Of a stretch of 33,904 nt of DNA, positions 21,632 to 31,053 are shown one piece after another. Location of the stretch: the IMG/VR virus record IMGVR_UViG_3300010354_000017, positions 1 to 33,904 of that record; one strand, 5' to 3'. Under the pieces are notes generated by a model that searched no databases, was not told where the DNA came from, and saw only the letters and a list, made by a program, of their open reading frames with translations. How positions within the stretch are numbered: the stretch's first letter is position 1; every line of letters starts with the position of its first letter. Source of the DNA: a virus. A program made the position numbers and the translations under genes.

Positions 21632-21940
21632 ATGGAAAAAAAACCCAGAACAAAACGATCAGTAAAAGCCAAAATTGACACAAAAAACGTCGATGTAACT
21701 CTGGAAAAAAACGAACAGGGCGACGTTAAAGTGGAAATCGATACGGCAAAAACCGATATTTCAGTAACTAAAAAATCGTCTGGAGGGGTTAAAGTGGAAA
21801 TCGAAATCGATGATAAATTGATCTACGAATTCGAATCGAACGGTAACTCCAAACACATGGCAAAAGGTAAAATATTCAAGGTTACTGGTGAAATGGTTAA
21901 ATTATTCCTTAAACGAGGCTTCGGTCGATTAAAACAGTAA
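21632..21940 (+). CDS. Small head-associated protein
   Basis: ATG 21632 gives 102 residues; an upstream TTG at 21623 is in frame but less likely. The N-terminus is Lys/Arg-rich; two similar segments (NVDVTLEKNEQGDVKVEID and DISVTKKSSGGVKVEIEID) suggest a short internal beta repeat. The C-terminus KGKIFKVTGEMVKLFLKRGFG resembles the KG-...-LIKKG helix seen in small proteins encoded next to phage capsids. Decoration or connector function is inferred from place. Confidence 0.6.
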   Translation: MEKKPRTKRSVKAKIDTKNVDVTLEKNEQGDVKVEIDTAKTDISVTKKSSGGVKVEIEIDDKLIYEFESNGNSKHMAKGKIFKVTGEMVKLFLKRGFGRLKQ

Positions 21941-21944
21941 AAAA

Positions 21945-22691
21945 ATGTTCATAACGCCTACGGATTTCACTGGTAAATACGAACTGCATCGAGGGATGTA
22001 TTCGCAAAATACGATTCAGGATTACATCGATATTTACGTTAAACGGTACTTGATTGATTTATTGGGTGCGGATTTATACGATTTATTTATCGCTGATCTG
22101 GACGTAAATGAAATTCCGTTAAGCCCTAATTACCAAAAAATATATTACCCGTTTCACATGGACGGCAATATTACGACTACGGTAATTTCAGAGGGAATAA
22201 AACAGATGTTAAAGGGCTTCGTTTACTTTGAATACGTTAAGGATTTGACAAACCAGAACACTATTAACGGTCAAACAATACCACAAAATGAGAATTCGTT
22301 AACCGCTACGACGTTGTATTCAATGATGTACACGCGATTTAACGAGGCCGTACGGACTTATCGTGCGATTCAGTGGTATATTATAACCAATATGACTGCA
22401 AAGGGCGGACAAGCGACTGAATTAAGCCTAATTAATCCCGGTACGAATTACGTTGATTCGTTAAATTCGGCAACGACTGGAGGTTCTGGATCAGGATTAA
22501 CGGTTGTCGTTGCGACAACTGGTGGAATAATTGATTCGGCAACTATTAACGAGGGAGGTTTAAACTACACCGTTGGGGATGTCGTTACGATATCTGGAGG
22601 GGATAACAACGCTTCGGCTGAAATCACTAAAATCGGTCAAACATTTACTGAATTTTACGGTAGGCGTAAGGAATTAATGACGTGGATATGA
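21945..22691 (+). CDS. Head-tail connector-like protein with an inserted Gly-rich beta domain
   Basis: The product has 248 residues. The first 150 residues are helical (YIDIYVKRYLIDLLGADLYDLFIADL, KQMLKGFVYFEYVKDLT, FNEAVRTYRAIQWYI), resembling the DUF6712-type connector family. Residues about 160-228 are an insert with GTNYVDS, TTGGSGSGLTVVV, GGLNYTVGDVVTISGG and ASAEITKIG, a beta pattern found in other phage surface proteins. The connector sequence resumes with FTEFYGRRKEL. Without the insert, length would be about 180. It follows the capsid genes as expected. Confidence 0.65.
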   Translation: MFITPTDFTGKYELHRGMYSQNTIQDYIDIYVKRYLIDLLGADLYDLFIADLDVNEIPLSPNYQKIYYPFHMDGNITTTVISEGIKQMLKGFVYFEYVKDLTNQNTINGQTIPQNENSLTATTLYSMMYTRFNEAVRTYRAIQWYIITNMTAKGGQATELSLINPGTNYVDSLNSATTGGSGSGLTVVVATTGGIIDSATINEGGLNYTVGDVVTISGGDNNASAEITKIGQTFTEFYGRRKELMTWI

Positions 22692-23374
22692 TCGAAATTA
22701 GCAAAGCGATAAAACAGATTTACCAATCAATCGATAACACTATCGACGGAACGTGGAATGTGGCGCAATCACGCACTGATTTTTGCGCTACAAAATGGGC
22801 TCGGGTTGGTAAAATTGTCGTCGATTCAATCGGTAGGGAATACCTAATCGAACAAATCGATTACGATAACTGGATTATTGCGACGGCTTTGGATCCGTTA
22901 AATATGGATCCTTTGGAGGGAATGATTTATTTACCGCAGCCATTTTGGATTTCAGGAACACGAATCGTAACGAACAACGAGTGGGGTAAATTCTCAAACG
23001 ACCTTACACAAAAACTTCCGTTAGTTTGGCTTTTGGAGGTTTTAAGATATCGTCGTTTTGGACGTGAATCGGTAATCGAATTCGAATCGGATTTGAGGCT
23101 GTTTTTCCTCGATGAAACAAACGTTACCCAGTATTTGAATAGTGAACATAGGGAAAACGTCGTCGAGCCAATGGAACGGCTTTTAAATGAGTTTTTGAAC
23201 GTGGTTAATTCAGATCGTGAATATCGGACCGTCGAGGATTACGAGGTAATCACTTTCAGTCGGTTCGGTGTAGAAAACGAACAGGGGATGTTTAAAAACG
23301 TTCTCGATGCAAATTTAAGCGGGGTCGAACTCCGAGTTACTTTGAGTAAGTACAAAGAAAAATGTAAATGTTAA
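22688..23374 (+). CDS. Head completion/tail adaptor protein
   Basis: ATG 22688 overlaps the upstream stop by ATGA and gives 228 residues. It includes an ISKAIKQIYQSIDNTIDG start, an aromatic central LVWLLEVLRYRRFG segment and a C-terminal VELRVTLSKYKEKCKC ending in a Cys-x-Cys pair. It lies between the connector and the major tail protein, the usual place for adaptor or stopper proteins. I do not recognise a specific family; the call is from position. Confidence 0.6.
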   Translation: MIEISKAIKQIYQSIDNTIDGTWNVAQSRTDFCATKWARVGKIVVDSIGREYLIEQIDYDNWIIATALDPLNMDPLEGMIYLPQPFWISGTRIVTNNEWGKFSNDLTQKLPLVWLLEVLRYRRFGRESVIEFESDLRLFFLDETNVTQYLNSEHRENVVEPMERLLNEFLNVVNSDREYRTVEDYEVITFSRFGVENEQGMFKNVLDANLSGVELRVTLSKYKEKCKC

Positions 23375-23396
23375 ATTTTAAAAAAGCGAAAAAAAT

Positions 23397-24293
23397 ATGG
23401 CTTTAGGATGTAATTGTAATGCGGGTTTATCCAATACTGGGCGCCCGAATTGCGTACCGATTCAATCGGTAACAAGTAAGTTAATAATGGTTCCGTTATT
23501 TGATGCCGACGGAAACCAAAATTTCATCGATTTAACGGCACCCGTGCCAAACTGGGTCGATTTAGTAAACGAGGCGGATGCAACAAAACGCTGGTTTCCA
23601 CTTCCAAATTTCGAAAACGTTGAACTACCGAAAGCGGATAGTCAATTCGAGGAAGCGAACAGCGGTCGAATGGTATTCCTACGTCAAGGAAAAAGGTCGT
23701 TCACTGGTGAACTATGGGCGGACGATAGTTCCCCTACTTTGTTAAGTAAATTACAAAATAATCGATGCGTTGATTTCGGTGTTTACATCGTTGACGTTAA
23801 CGGTTCTTTGGTAGGTTCAAAGGTAGGCGACGAACTTTACCCGATACCAGTCGATAATCCATCGTTCGACCCTAAGTATATGTTCGCAACTGATTCGACC
23901 ACTTCCAAAATAATGGTCGCATTTGATTTCGATCGTTTATTCGATGAGGGCACGATGTACATGATTACAGCGACCGAAGCTGGTTTGGATTTTAATACAC
24001 TGAACGGACTAATCGATGTTAATTTTACAGCGAATGTAACTCCTGGCGGTGGTCAATTAATTTCGACTTTGCTTTTGGATTACGGTACGGCGTATAACCC
24101 GATTCAATTTACTGGAGGGGTCGCAGCGGATTTCGCAATTACAATTAACGGTGTGGCGTCAACGTTTACTTCGGTAACAGAGGGGCCGTCTGGAACTTAC
24201 ACGTTTTTACATGGTGGAACTCCGGGCGATGAAATCCTTATTTCGGTTGCCAAAACTGGTTACACTGGTTCGTTCGGATACACTGAACCTTAA
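23397..24293 (+). CDS. Major tail protein with C-terminal Ig-like domain
   Basis: The product has 298 residues, opening with a Cys cluster (GCNCNAG, later NC). A tail-tube-like beta core covers about 20-195 (VTSKLIMVPLFDADGN, FENVELPKADSQFEEANSGRMVFLRQGKRSFTGELW, MVAFDFDRLFDEGTMYMIT). Residues about 200-298 (GGQLISTLLLDYGTAYNPIQFTGG, GTPGDEILISVAKTGYTGSF) look like an added Ig/Big-like domain on the tube surface. Position before the tape measure genes supports the call. Confidence 0.75.
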   Translation: MALGCNCNAGLSNTGRPNCVPIQSVTSKLIMVPLFDADGNQNFIDLTAPVPNWVDLVNEADATKRWFPLPNFENVELPKADSQFEEANSGRMVFLRQGKRSFTGELWADDSSPTLLSKLQNNRCVDFGVYIVDVNGSLVGSKVGDELYPIPVDNPSFDPKYMFATDSTTSKIMVAFDFDRLFDEGTMYMITATEAGLDFNTLNGLIDVNFTANVTPGGGQLISTLLLDYGTAYNPIQFTGGVAADFAITINGVASTFTSVTEGPSGTYTFLHGGTPGDEILISVAKTGYTGSFGYTEP

Positions 24294-24302
24294 TTTTGAA
24301 CT

Positions 24303-24473
24303 ATGGAATTTCTTAAAATAGGACGGCACTCGTTGAATATTGCGCAACTGGAGGGAATGACAAAAGCCGAAGCGCTTGAAGTGTTAAAGCACATCCCTAA
24401 AAATGTAATCGAACACGCATACCAACTGGTAAAACCACGTCCAAAGAAAAAACCAAAGGACAAAAGCGAATAA
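24303..24473 (+). CDS. 56-residue protein after major tail protein
   Basis: A short ORF 9 nt after the tail gene. The N-terminal part (FLKIGRHSLNIAQLEGMTKAEALEVLKHIP) is helical and the C-terminus is strongly basic (KPRPKKKPKDKSE). Its location is where tail assembly chaperones are usually encoded, but it is shorter than those. It is followed at once by a terminator. Identity unknown. Confidence 0.6.
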   Translation: MEFLKIGRHSLNIAQLEGMTKAEALEVLKHIPKNVIEHAYQLVKPRPKKKPKDKSE

Positions 24474-24491
24474 ATCGCAAAAAACTCGTAG

Positions 24492-24520
24492 AGGGGCGTC
24501 AGAAACGGCGCCCTTTTTTT
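24492..24520 (+). terminator. Intrinsic terminator splitting the structural genes
   Basis: A 7-bp stem (24492-24498 with 24509-24515, one G-U pair) and a T run through 24520 follow the 56-residue gene. It ends the packaging/head/major-tail transcription unit. Confidence 0.85.
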
Positions 24521-24524
24521 ATCG

Positions 24525-24532
24525 TACCTTTG
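24525..24532 (+). promoter_or_regulatory. Candidate -7 box TACCTTTG next to a start codon
   Basis: TACCTTTG fits TAnnTTTG and lies 4 nt after the terminator T run. The next ATG is only 4 nt downstream, and no TTG element is seen at the expected distance, which is inside the terminator hairpin. Confidence 0.45.
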
Positions 24533-24536
24533 TTTT

Positions 24537-25013
24537 ATGGCGGTAAATTTACTCGATACGGCTTTGGGAGGGGTTTTGCGTAATGCCCAAACGATTAGTT
24601 TTCCAGTAATCTGGCGGGCGGTTTTTCAGGACGTTAAATTTAAAACGATGATTTTGGACTGGATTCGTTGGGATCAGCTTTATTCGCAAGGGGTTGACGA
24701 ATTCGGGCGAATTATTGGGTATTATTCAGAGTATACCGAGATAATTAACCCCTCAAAAGTGGCTGGAACTCCATTTACTTTATACGATACAGGGGATTTT
24801 TACCGTTCGTTGTATATTTACGTTACAAACGATTCATTTTTTATCGATGGGGAAAGTGTTAAAACAGACGAGAACGGCGCTACAAAGGATCTTTTCGTGG
24901 AATACGGACAAGGAATCGTCGGACTTACCGATGAAAACAGAACCAGACTCGCAAACGAACTTATCACGAGGTTCCAAATGGAGTACGAAAGACTATTATT
25001 CGGGAATCGATGA
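24537..25013 (+). CDS. Tail completion-like protein
   Basis: The product has 158 residues. An AVFQDVKFKTMILDWIRWDQL helix, then IGYYSEYTEIINPSKVAGTPFTLYDTGDFYRSLYIYV; the LYDTGDFYRSL strand resembles tail completion/neck proteins of HK97 gp10 type. A conserved-looking DENRTRLANELITRFQMEYERLL helix ends it. Starts immediately after a terminator and a -7 box with almost no leader; the next in-frame ATG is about 36 codons later, so this start is probably used, as a leaderless or readthrough message. Confidence 0.6.
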   Translation: MAVNLLDTALGGVLRNAQTISFPVIWRAVFQDVKFKTMILDWIRWDQLYSQGVDEFGRIIGYYSEYTEIINPSKVAGTPFTLYDTGDFYRSLYIYVTNDSFFIDGESVKTDENGATKDLFVEYGQGIVGLTDENRTRLANELITRFQMEYERLLFGNR

Positions 25014-25428
25014 AATGCCGCTGTTTAATTGGATTGAATGTAATAAAGGGAACATTGAATACGTCAGAAAACCAGAGGGAAAAAGTAAACGGCACGATGT
25101 GGAAGCGTGGACCGCAATTTACGATGCGTATATTACTGAATTCGGACTCGGAAAATTGTACGATAGACTGTTAAAAGCGATGAAAAAAAAGGTCGAATTA
25201 CAACTGGATTACGTGATTACTGGGGATCGGTTCAGATTAACCGAAATCGAAGTGGAAAACGCTCGTTTGGAGTCGATGTTAAGTAACAAGGGCAACGGCA
25301 TGACGATTGAACAAACCCTAATCCATTTATCCAAGTGGCTCGGGTCGTGGATCAATTCAAAAAACATTACGGTAAGGGAATATTTTAATTTAATACACGA
25401 GTATGGCAAAGCAAATAAAGGCGTCTGA
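24931..25428 (+). CDS. Hypothetical tail protein before tape measure
   Basis: From ATG 24931 the product is 165 residues and overlaps the preceding gene by 83 nt; from ATG 25015, 1 nt after that gene's stop, it would be 137. I prefer 24931 because STKDYYSGIDEMPLFNW reads as one continuous conserved-looking motif before 25015, but this is uncertain. The rest is charged and helical with VELQLDYVITGDRFRLTEIEVENARLE. It precedes the tape measure with a 26-nt overlap, the usual place for a tail assembly chaperone. Confidence 0.55.
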   Translation: MKTEPDSQTNLSRGSKWSTKDYYSGIDEMPLFNWIECNKGNIEYVRKPEGKSKRHDVEAWTAIYDAYITEFGLGKLYDRLLKAMKKKVELQLDYVITGDRFRLTEIEVENARLESMLSNKGNGMTIEQTLIHLSKWLGSWINSKNITVREYFNLIHEYGKANKGV

Positions 25429-28400
25429 TATATTTGAGAACGACGATATTTTTAAGGGGATAAGGGATTCGGCGATACAAACGATTTCAATGCTGGATAA
25501 AATGAACGCCGAGTTTGTTCAGTTGGCGACTACGATGAAAAAATCAATCGGCAGTCAAAAATTTGATTCGACAAAATCGATAAATGAGTTCCTAACGGCG
25601 CAAGGGAAAGCGAATACGTTAATGGAAAAATCGATTAACATCCAGAAAGCCAAATCCAATGCTGAAAAAGCGGCATCGCAAGCGCAGCAACAACTAACAA
25701 AAAACGAAATCGAGCGGGAAAAACTCGAACAGCAAAGAATCAGGACGGCACAACAAAAAGCCAAAGCCGACCAACAAGCGGCAAGGGAGGCGGATAAACT
25801 GGCAAAAGCTGAGGAACGAGCGGCAGCCGCAGCCCAAAAGGAGGCAAGCGCGTACGCTAAATTAGAAGCTGAAACAAGGGAATTAAAGAACCAGTCAAAA
25901 GAACTTTACGCCCAAATGTTAAAACTCGAACAGGAGGGTAAAAGAAACAGTGATCAATATCGACAACTCGCGAGGACTTACGGCGATGTAACCGACCGTG
26001 CAAGGGAACAACATCAGCAACTGTTACTTATCGACGGGGCGGTAGGGGATAATTTCCGAAATGTAGGTAATTACACGACCCAATGGCAAAATTTACAGGC
26101 GGTTCTCGGTACGGTTGGTTTGGCGTTTGGAATTCAGCAACTGTTCACTGGAGTAAAAGGAGCAGTGGACGAAATGAAAAAACTTCGTAAAGAGGCTTCG
26201 ATGTTAGGAATGGAGGGAACGCAAATCGATAAATTTGCTACTTCAGTAAAAGCCCTTTCCGATACGTTTGGAGTCGATCAACAGGAACTTACGCTCGCAG
26301 CGAATTCAATGATGAAACAGTTCGGAATGTCCGCTGACGATGCGTTCAGAGTTTTAAAGGAGGGTTACATGAGCGGGGCAAACGCACAGGGGGATTTAAC
26401 CCAACAAGTGAAAGAATATGCGACCCAAATGAAAGACGCTGGAGGAAACGCCGATACGTTAATGCTGATTTTGAGCAAATCAAATAAAGCGGGGATTTTT
26501 TCAGATAAGGGAATCGACGTCGTTAAGGAATTCGGATTAAGGATTCGAGAACAAACAAAAGCGACCCGTACAGCGATGAACGATGCCTTTGGTAAGGATT
26601 TCACAGAACGTATATTCAAAGGGATTAACGACGGCTCAATTACGACTGTTCAAGCGTTACAGGAGGTTTCAAAGAAAATGAACGATACTTCGATTCCAGC
26701 GAACAAACTTCAAACGGTCGTTGCGGATGTTTTTGCGGGTCCGGGCGAGGATGCTGGTTTGGAATACTTAAAAACCCTAACTGATATCGGCGACGCAACT
26801 GGTAATCTGGTCGACAAAAATGATCCATTCGTTAAGCAAATGGAAAAAATGGAACAGTTAAACCAGCAACTCGCTGCGGCACAACTGGAATTCGCAAAAT
26901 CGTTAGGATCTGGCGCCTCCAGTATTGACGAATTAATAATCAAAGCCAAAATTTTGTTTTTTACGGTATTTATTCCGGCGGTTGGATTCATTTTAAAAGT
27001 CGTTGCGGCTTTTGGTTTATTACAGGCTGCAATCTGGATAAATAATGGAGGGTTAAAAGTTTTAGCCGAATCGTTTACTAATATGGGTTCGGTATTCCAA
27101 CGAACAACAACTCAAGCAAATACATCGGCAGCGGCTCAACGTGGTGCGGGAGCAGCAGCGCAAACGGCTGGAACACAAACGCAAAACGCTGGTAAAGCGA
27201 TGAGTGCGGTTCCGTGGGTTTTATTAATTACCCTCGCTATTCAATTCGCTACGGCTTTATACGATGTGGCAAGCGGTGCGGCAGCGGCACGATATGCCAA
27301 TGAACAACTCGAAGCCCAAAAACAAGCGGCAGCCAAATCGGCAAACGCTCGAGTTAGCGATCGAGAAAAAGACTTTCAGAGGGAATTATCACAACTGGAT
27401 CGTTTACGTCGTGGGTACATGGTTAACGGTAAAGTGGTTAAAATAACCGACGAGGAATATTTACGCCGTAAAAAGAAGTTAACCGATGCAAATAACCAAC
27501 AAATAAAAGGCGATATCAAAGGGGTTACGGAACGTAATAAAACGTACAAAAAAGAACTCGCCGAGTTAAAAAAAATGGAGGCAGCGTGGCGAAAGGAGGC
27601 TGATAAAGGATACGGCGCAAATTTGGATAAACAAAATATGTTATTTGAAAAATTTACCAAACGTTCAAATGAAATCGCTAAAAAATATAAGTTAACCGAG
27701 GACGATTACATTTTTACGGTAATTCCATTTGGGAAAACGACAATGGGTTACGAAAAAACAATGGCGCAATTAGGGGCTAAAATTGGCGCTACAAATGAAA
27801 AATTAACTATTTACAACGAGGAACAGGATCGTTCGGTAGAAAGTTTACGGGATTTGAATACGGAAACAGTTGAAAATACGATAAATCGTGTCGATAATAC
27901 TGGTAAAATAAACGCCCATGTTCCCAGCATGAAAAAAGAAAACGTGGAACTGGAAAAAATGAACGAGTACTTAAGCGAACAAAATTCACTTTTAAATGAA
28001 CTAAACCAAACAAGGCTCGACGCACAGGTATTTTTAATCGATGAACGTATCAAAAAAGAACTGGAAAACCAGAAAAAATTGGTCGAGGAATCGGTTTTAA
28101 TAGGTGAAAATCAGGATATCAAATACAACACCGCCGAACTGGAGAAATTATTACAGGAAAAAGGACGTTTGGAGCGTCAACAAATCGAAGAAAGGGTAAA
28201 ATTTGAACGTGACGAGGCTTCAAAATGGCGTACCGAACAAATAATGGAAAACCGTAAACAACTCGAGGAAGATTACGCCAAAGCTAAAAAGGATGCGGAG
28301 GGAAATGCGGCAGCGTTGGCAAAAATCGAAGCTGATTACAAACAAAACAAACAAATCGAGGCGGAAAATGAACTCCAGATTGAATCGGATTACAAATTGA

Positions 28401-29332
28401 AAATCCAAAATATTAACGAAAAAGCGAATCTGGAAATCATGGAACTGAATAAAAAAACTGACGAGGAAACGATTAACTCGTTAAAGGAGGTCACGGATGC
28501 GGTTACCACTGAAACGGAAAAACAAACCCAAACTAAAAAAGACGCTGACGATAAGGAACTGGAAAACCTAAAAGCCATGATGGATAAGCGCAACGAGTGG
28601 GCAAAATGGTTAACCGATTATTTCATTCAGCAAAGCGATAAACGAATTGATCAGATTGACAAGGAAATCGAGGCAGCGGAAAATCAATTCGACACGCTTC
28701 AGGAACTCGCCAAAAATGGAAACATTAACGCTAAGGAATCACTTGCGGAACAGCAAAGGATAATTAACGAAGCCAACAAAATGAAAGCGAAAGAGGAACG
28801 CCGTAAACAAGCGATCGAATTGGCTTCCAGTGTTTACCAAACGTACAATAATAAAGTCGCTGAGGGCGTAGAAAATCCATTAATGGATACGATAAAGGAT
28901 ACGGTTTTACTTCAACAGTTCGTTAACACTTTAATCGGTTCAATGCCGTCGTTTATGGACGGTACCGAGGATACTGGGGTAAATGGTAAAGGGGTTGACG
29001 GTAAAGGAGGGTTTCACGCAATATTACATCCGAACGAACGAGTAGTTCCAAAAGCCTTAAACCAAATGATTGGGGATTTAACTAACGAGGAACTGGCAAC
29101 TATCGCACAGGAATACCAAAACGGCAAAGTGGTTCGCGGAAATTCCCAGATCATGAGCGCACTCGATACGGCGGTTTTGGTTTCAAAACTGGACGAGTTA
29201 AAATCCACTATTGAAAATAAACCAGAACATAACATCGAACTCGGTCAAATAACGACCAGCATGATCGAAATTTTGGATTCAAAAAAGACCGGAAACATGA
29301 TCAAAACTAACCGATTTAAAGTAAGGAAATGA
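25403..29332 (+). CDS. Tape measure protein
   Basis: The protein has 1309 residues, the longest in the genome. Residues about 60-210 are Ala/Gln/Glu/Lys-rich coiled coil; a TP901-type-like core follows (FGIQQLFTGVKGAVDEMKKLRKEASMLG, VQALQEVSKKMNDTSIPANKLQTVVADVFAGPGEDAGLEYL). Two hydrophobic segments (near residues 515-545 and 605-630) and another long coiled coil to about residue 1130 complete it. HAILHPNERVVPKALNQM near 1210 is a common tape measure C-terminal motif. It sets tail length and is ejected with DNA. Confidence 0.95.
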   Translation: MAKQIKASDIFENDDIFKGIRDSAIQTISMLDKMNAEFVQLATTMKKSIGSQKFDSTKSINEFLTAQGKANTLMEKSINIQKAKSNAEKAASQAQQQLTKNEIEREKLEQQRIRTAQQKAKADQQAAREADKLAKAEERAAAAAQKEASAYAKLEAETRELKNQSKELYAQMLKLEQEGKRNSDQYRQLARTYGDVTDRAREQHQQLLLIDGAVGDNFRNVGNYTTQWQNLQAVLGTVGLAFGIQQLFTGVKGAVDEMKKLRKEASMLGMEGTQIDKFATSVKALSDTFGVDQQELTLAANSMMKQFGMSADDAFRVLKEGYMSGANAQGDLTQQVKEYATQMKDAGGNADTLMLILSKSNKAGIFSDKGIDVVKEFGLRIREQTKATRTAMNDAFGKDFTERIFKGINDGSITTVQALQEVSKKMNDTSIPANKLQTVVADVFAGPGEDAGLEYLKTLTDIGDATGNLVDKNDPFVKQMEKMEQLNQQLAAAQLEFAKSLGSGASSIDELIIKAKILFFTVFIPAVGFILKVVAAFGLLQAAIWINNGGLKVLAESFTNMGSVFQRTTTQANTSAAAQRGAGAAAQTAGTQTQNAGKAMSAVPWVLLITLAIQFATALYDVASGAAAARYANEQLEAQKQAAAKSANARVSDREKDFQRELSQLDRLRRGYMVNGKVVKITDEEYLRRKKKLTDANNQQIKGDIKGVTERNKTYKKELAELKKMEAAWRKEADKGYGANLDKQNMLFEKFTKRSNEIAKKYKLTEDDYIFTVIPFGKTTMGYEKTMAQLGAKIGATNEKLTIYNEEQDRSVESLRDLNTETVENTINRVDNTGKINAHVPSMKKENVELEKMNEYLSEQNSLLNELNQTRLDAQVFLIDERIKKELENQKKLVEESVLIGENQDIKYNTAELEKLLQEKGRLERQQIEERVKFERDEASKWRTEQIMENRKQLEEDYAKAKKDAEGNAAALAKIEADYKQNKQIEAENELQIESDYKLKIQNINEKANLEIMELNKKTDEETINSLKEVTDAVTTETEKQTQTKKDADDKELENLKAMMDKRNEWAKWLTDYFIQQSDKRIDQIDKEIEAAENQFDTLQELAKNGNINAKESLAEQQRIINEANKMKAKEERRKQAIELASSVYQTYNNKVAEGVENPLMDTIKDTVLLQQFVNTLIGSMPSFMDGTEDTGVNGKGVDGKGGFHAILHPNERVVPKALNQMIGDLTNEELATIAQEYQNGKVVRGNSQIMSALDTAVLVSKLDELKSTIENKPEHNIELGQITTSMIEILDSKKTGNMIKTNRFKVRK

Positions 29333-31053
29333 GGCATTTATTAAACGGTGTAGAAATAACACCACGGAATCGGGAAAATATCGGAGTCGTTTCGGACTTT
29401 ACTGGAAATCCAGACTTTTTAAACTTAAATGTCGATTCAATTATTTTGCCACGGGAGGGATACGAAATCGTAAAACAACACGTACAAACAGTTGGTTTAT
29501 TTGAGGGAATTCCGTATACGGTGGAAATGGAACCGAACGTTACTTTGGAGTATTACGTCGATTTAACTGATCCAAATACTAAATTTAAGTCGTACGAATG
29601 CGAGATCAAAATTAAAAAACGGGTAAGTCAAGAAAGTTTTTTCGACGATGCGAACGGTACTTCATTTGAATTAATGCTGAAAAAAGGGGTTCAGTTTACC
29701 AATGTAAACATTCCGTATGTAATTATTCGCGATAATCAGGTCGAATTGGGGGTTTCTTTGGCGATTTCTTCGTACATAATGGTAAAGGAATTAATACTCG
29801 CAGCGGATCGATTAGCGTTAGCGGTAACCAATTTAATCGAGGCGGTTACTCCAAACGTTGGAATAACAGGGCCGAGCGTTTCAGTTGGGGAAATTATTTC
29901 GTTATCATTACAAGTTTTAATGGCGGCAGCGTATTTTGCGGCTACTTTAATCGCCGTAATTGATTTGGCGAGGCGTATGTTTGCGTTGATCTTTCCAAAG
30001 GTTCGTTATTTGAAAGGGTGCAAAATTCAGGAATTAATGAAAAAAGGGTGCGAATATCTGGGTTATCAATTCGAATCCAATTTATTAACTCAGTTTCCAA
30101 ATTTTACGGTCGTTCCTGTTCCTTTAGTTAGGAATCGTAAATCGATTTTCATGTTCCCCAGTGACGAGTTAACAAACGCATTCAATAAAACGACGCCCAG
30201 TTCAAGCGATACGGTAGCGACGTTAGGTCAACTGTTCGATGCGTGCGAAACGATGTTTAATGCGAGAACAAGGGTAAATAACGGCGTTGTACGATTTGAA
30301 CGGAGGGATTACGGACAAACAAATGTTAACGTAACGATTGATCCAGCCTTAAATATCCAACAGGATCGAGACGATGCGTTCACTTACAACGTCGACGACA
30401 TCTGGAAACGATATTACATTCATTTCACTTTGGATTCGATGGATATTTACACAATGGACGAAAATTACGATCACCACGACGCTGAATATTCGACCGAGCC
30501 GACTTCATTTGTTAACGAAGATCTGGTTTCAATCAAAGGTTTAAACGACGTTCCAGTTCCTTTTGCGTTGGGATATCGAAAAGCTGGTTTAAACTGGCTG
30601 GAAAAACTCGCAAAAGGGTTTTTTACCGTTATCGATTGGGTTACTGGAGTTTTGGGAGGTTACACGAACTACGTTGGTAAAATAAATCAAAGGGTCGGCG
30701 TGTTGGTAATTAGCCAAAATTATTTCGGAGTTACAAAATTACTTTGGACGATTGGGGGAAAACAGCCGCAATCGTGGGCTTCGTATTGTTCTGGGCGTGG
30801 TTTGTGGCAAAATTTCCACTACATTAACCAAATCACGTTAAATGATTACATCGTTAAGGCCGATGCAAGGATTCGGATAACTTCAAACGATTTCGTAAAT
30901 TTGTTAAATAACAACTACATCGAGGTAAATGGTTTGGTTTGTGAAGTGTTACGGCTTGAATGGATTGACGAAAAATCGCTTGCGACAATTACGTACAGGA
31001 TTCCCAACGATTACGCCTCTGGTAAAGTTTATACATTGACGATAAATGAATGA
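29329..31053 (+). CDS. Distal tail/baseplate protein
   Basis: The product has 574 residues and overlaps the tape measure by ATGA. Residues 1-150 are beta-rich. Residues about 140-225 contain two hydrophobic helices (ISSYIMVKELILAADRLALAV, LSLQVLMAAAYFAATLIAVIDLA), unusual for a soluble virion protein. The remainder is aromatic and beta-rich (YNVDDIWKRYYIHFTLDSMDIYT, VNGLVCEVLRLEWID). Position right after the tape measure fits a distal tail or hub protein. No catalytic site is seen. Confidence 0.65.
   Translation: MRHLLNGVEITPRNRENIGVVSDFTGNPDFLNLNVDSIILPREGYEIVKQHVQTVGLFEGIPYTVEMEPNVTLEYYVDLTDPNTKFKSYECEIKIKKRVSQESFFDDANGTSFELMLKKGVQFTNVNIPYVIIRDNQVELGVSLAISSYIMVKELILAADRLALAVTNLIEAVTPNVGITGPSVSVGEIISLSLQVLMAAAYFAATLIAVIDLARRMFALIFPKVRYLKGCKIQELMKKGCEYLGYQFESNLLTQFPNFTVVPVPLVRNRKSIFMFPSDELTNAFNKTTPSSSDTVATLGQLFDACETMFNARTRVNNGVVRFERRDYGQTNVNVTIDPALNIQQDRDDAFTYNVDDIWKRYYIHFTLDSMDIYTMDENYDHHDAEYSTEPTSFVNEDLVSIKGLNDVPVPFALGYRKAGLNWLEKLAKGFFTVIDWVTGVLGGYTNYVGKINQRVGVLVISQNYFGVTKLLWTIGGKQPQSWASYCSGRGLWQNFHYINQITLNDYIVKADARIRITSNDFVNLLNNNYIEVNGLVCEVLRLEWIDEKSLATITYRIPNDYASGKVYTLTINE

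Noticed and set aside
24847-25015. A programmed frameshift joining the 158-residue protein at 24537 to the next reading frame, as in tail assembly chaperones.
   Set aside because: The frames are related by +1, no slippery heptamer or clear stimulatory structure is visible, and internal ATG codons at 24931 and 25015 explain the second gene.
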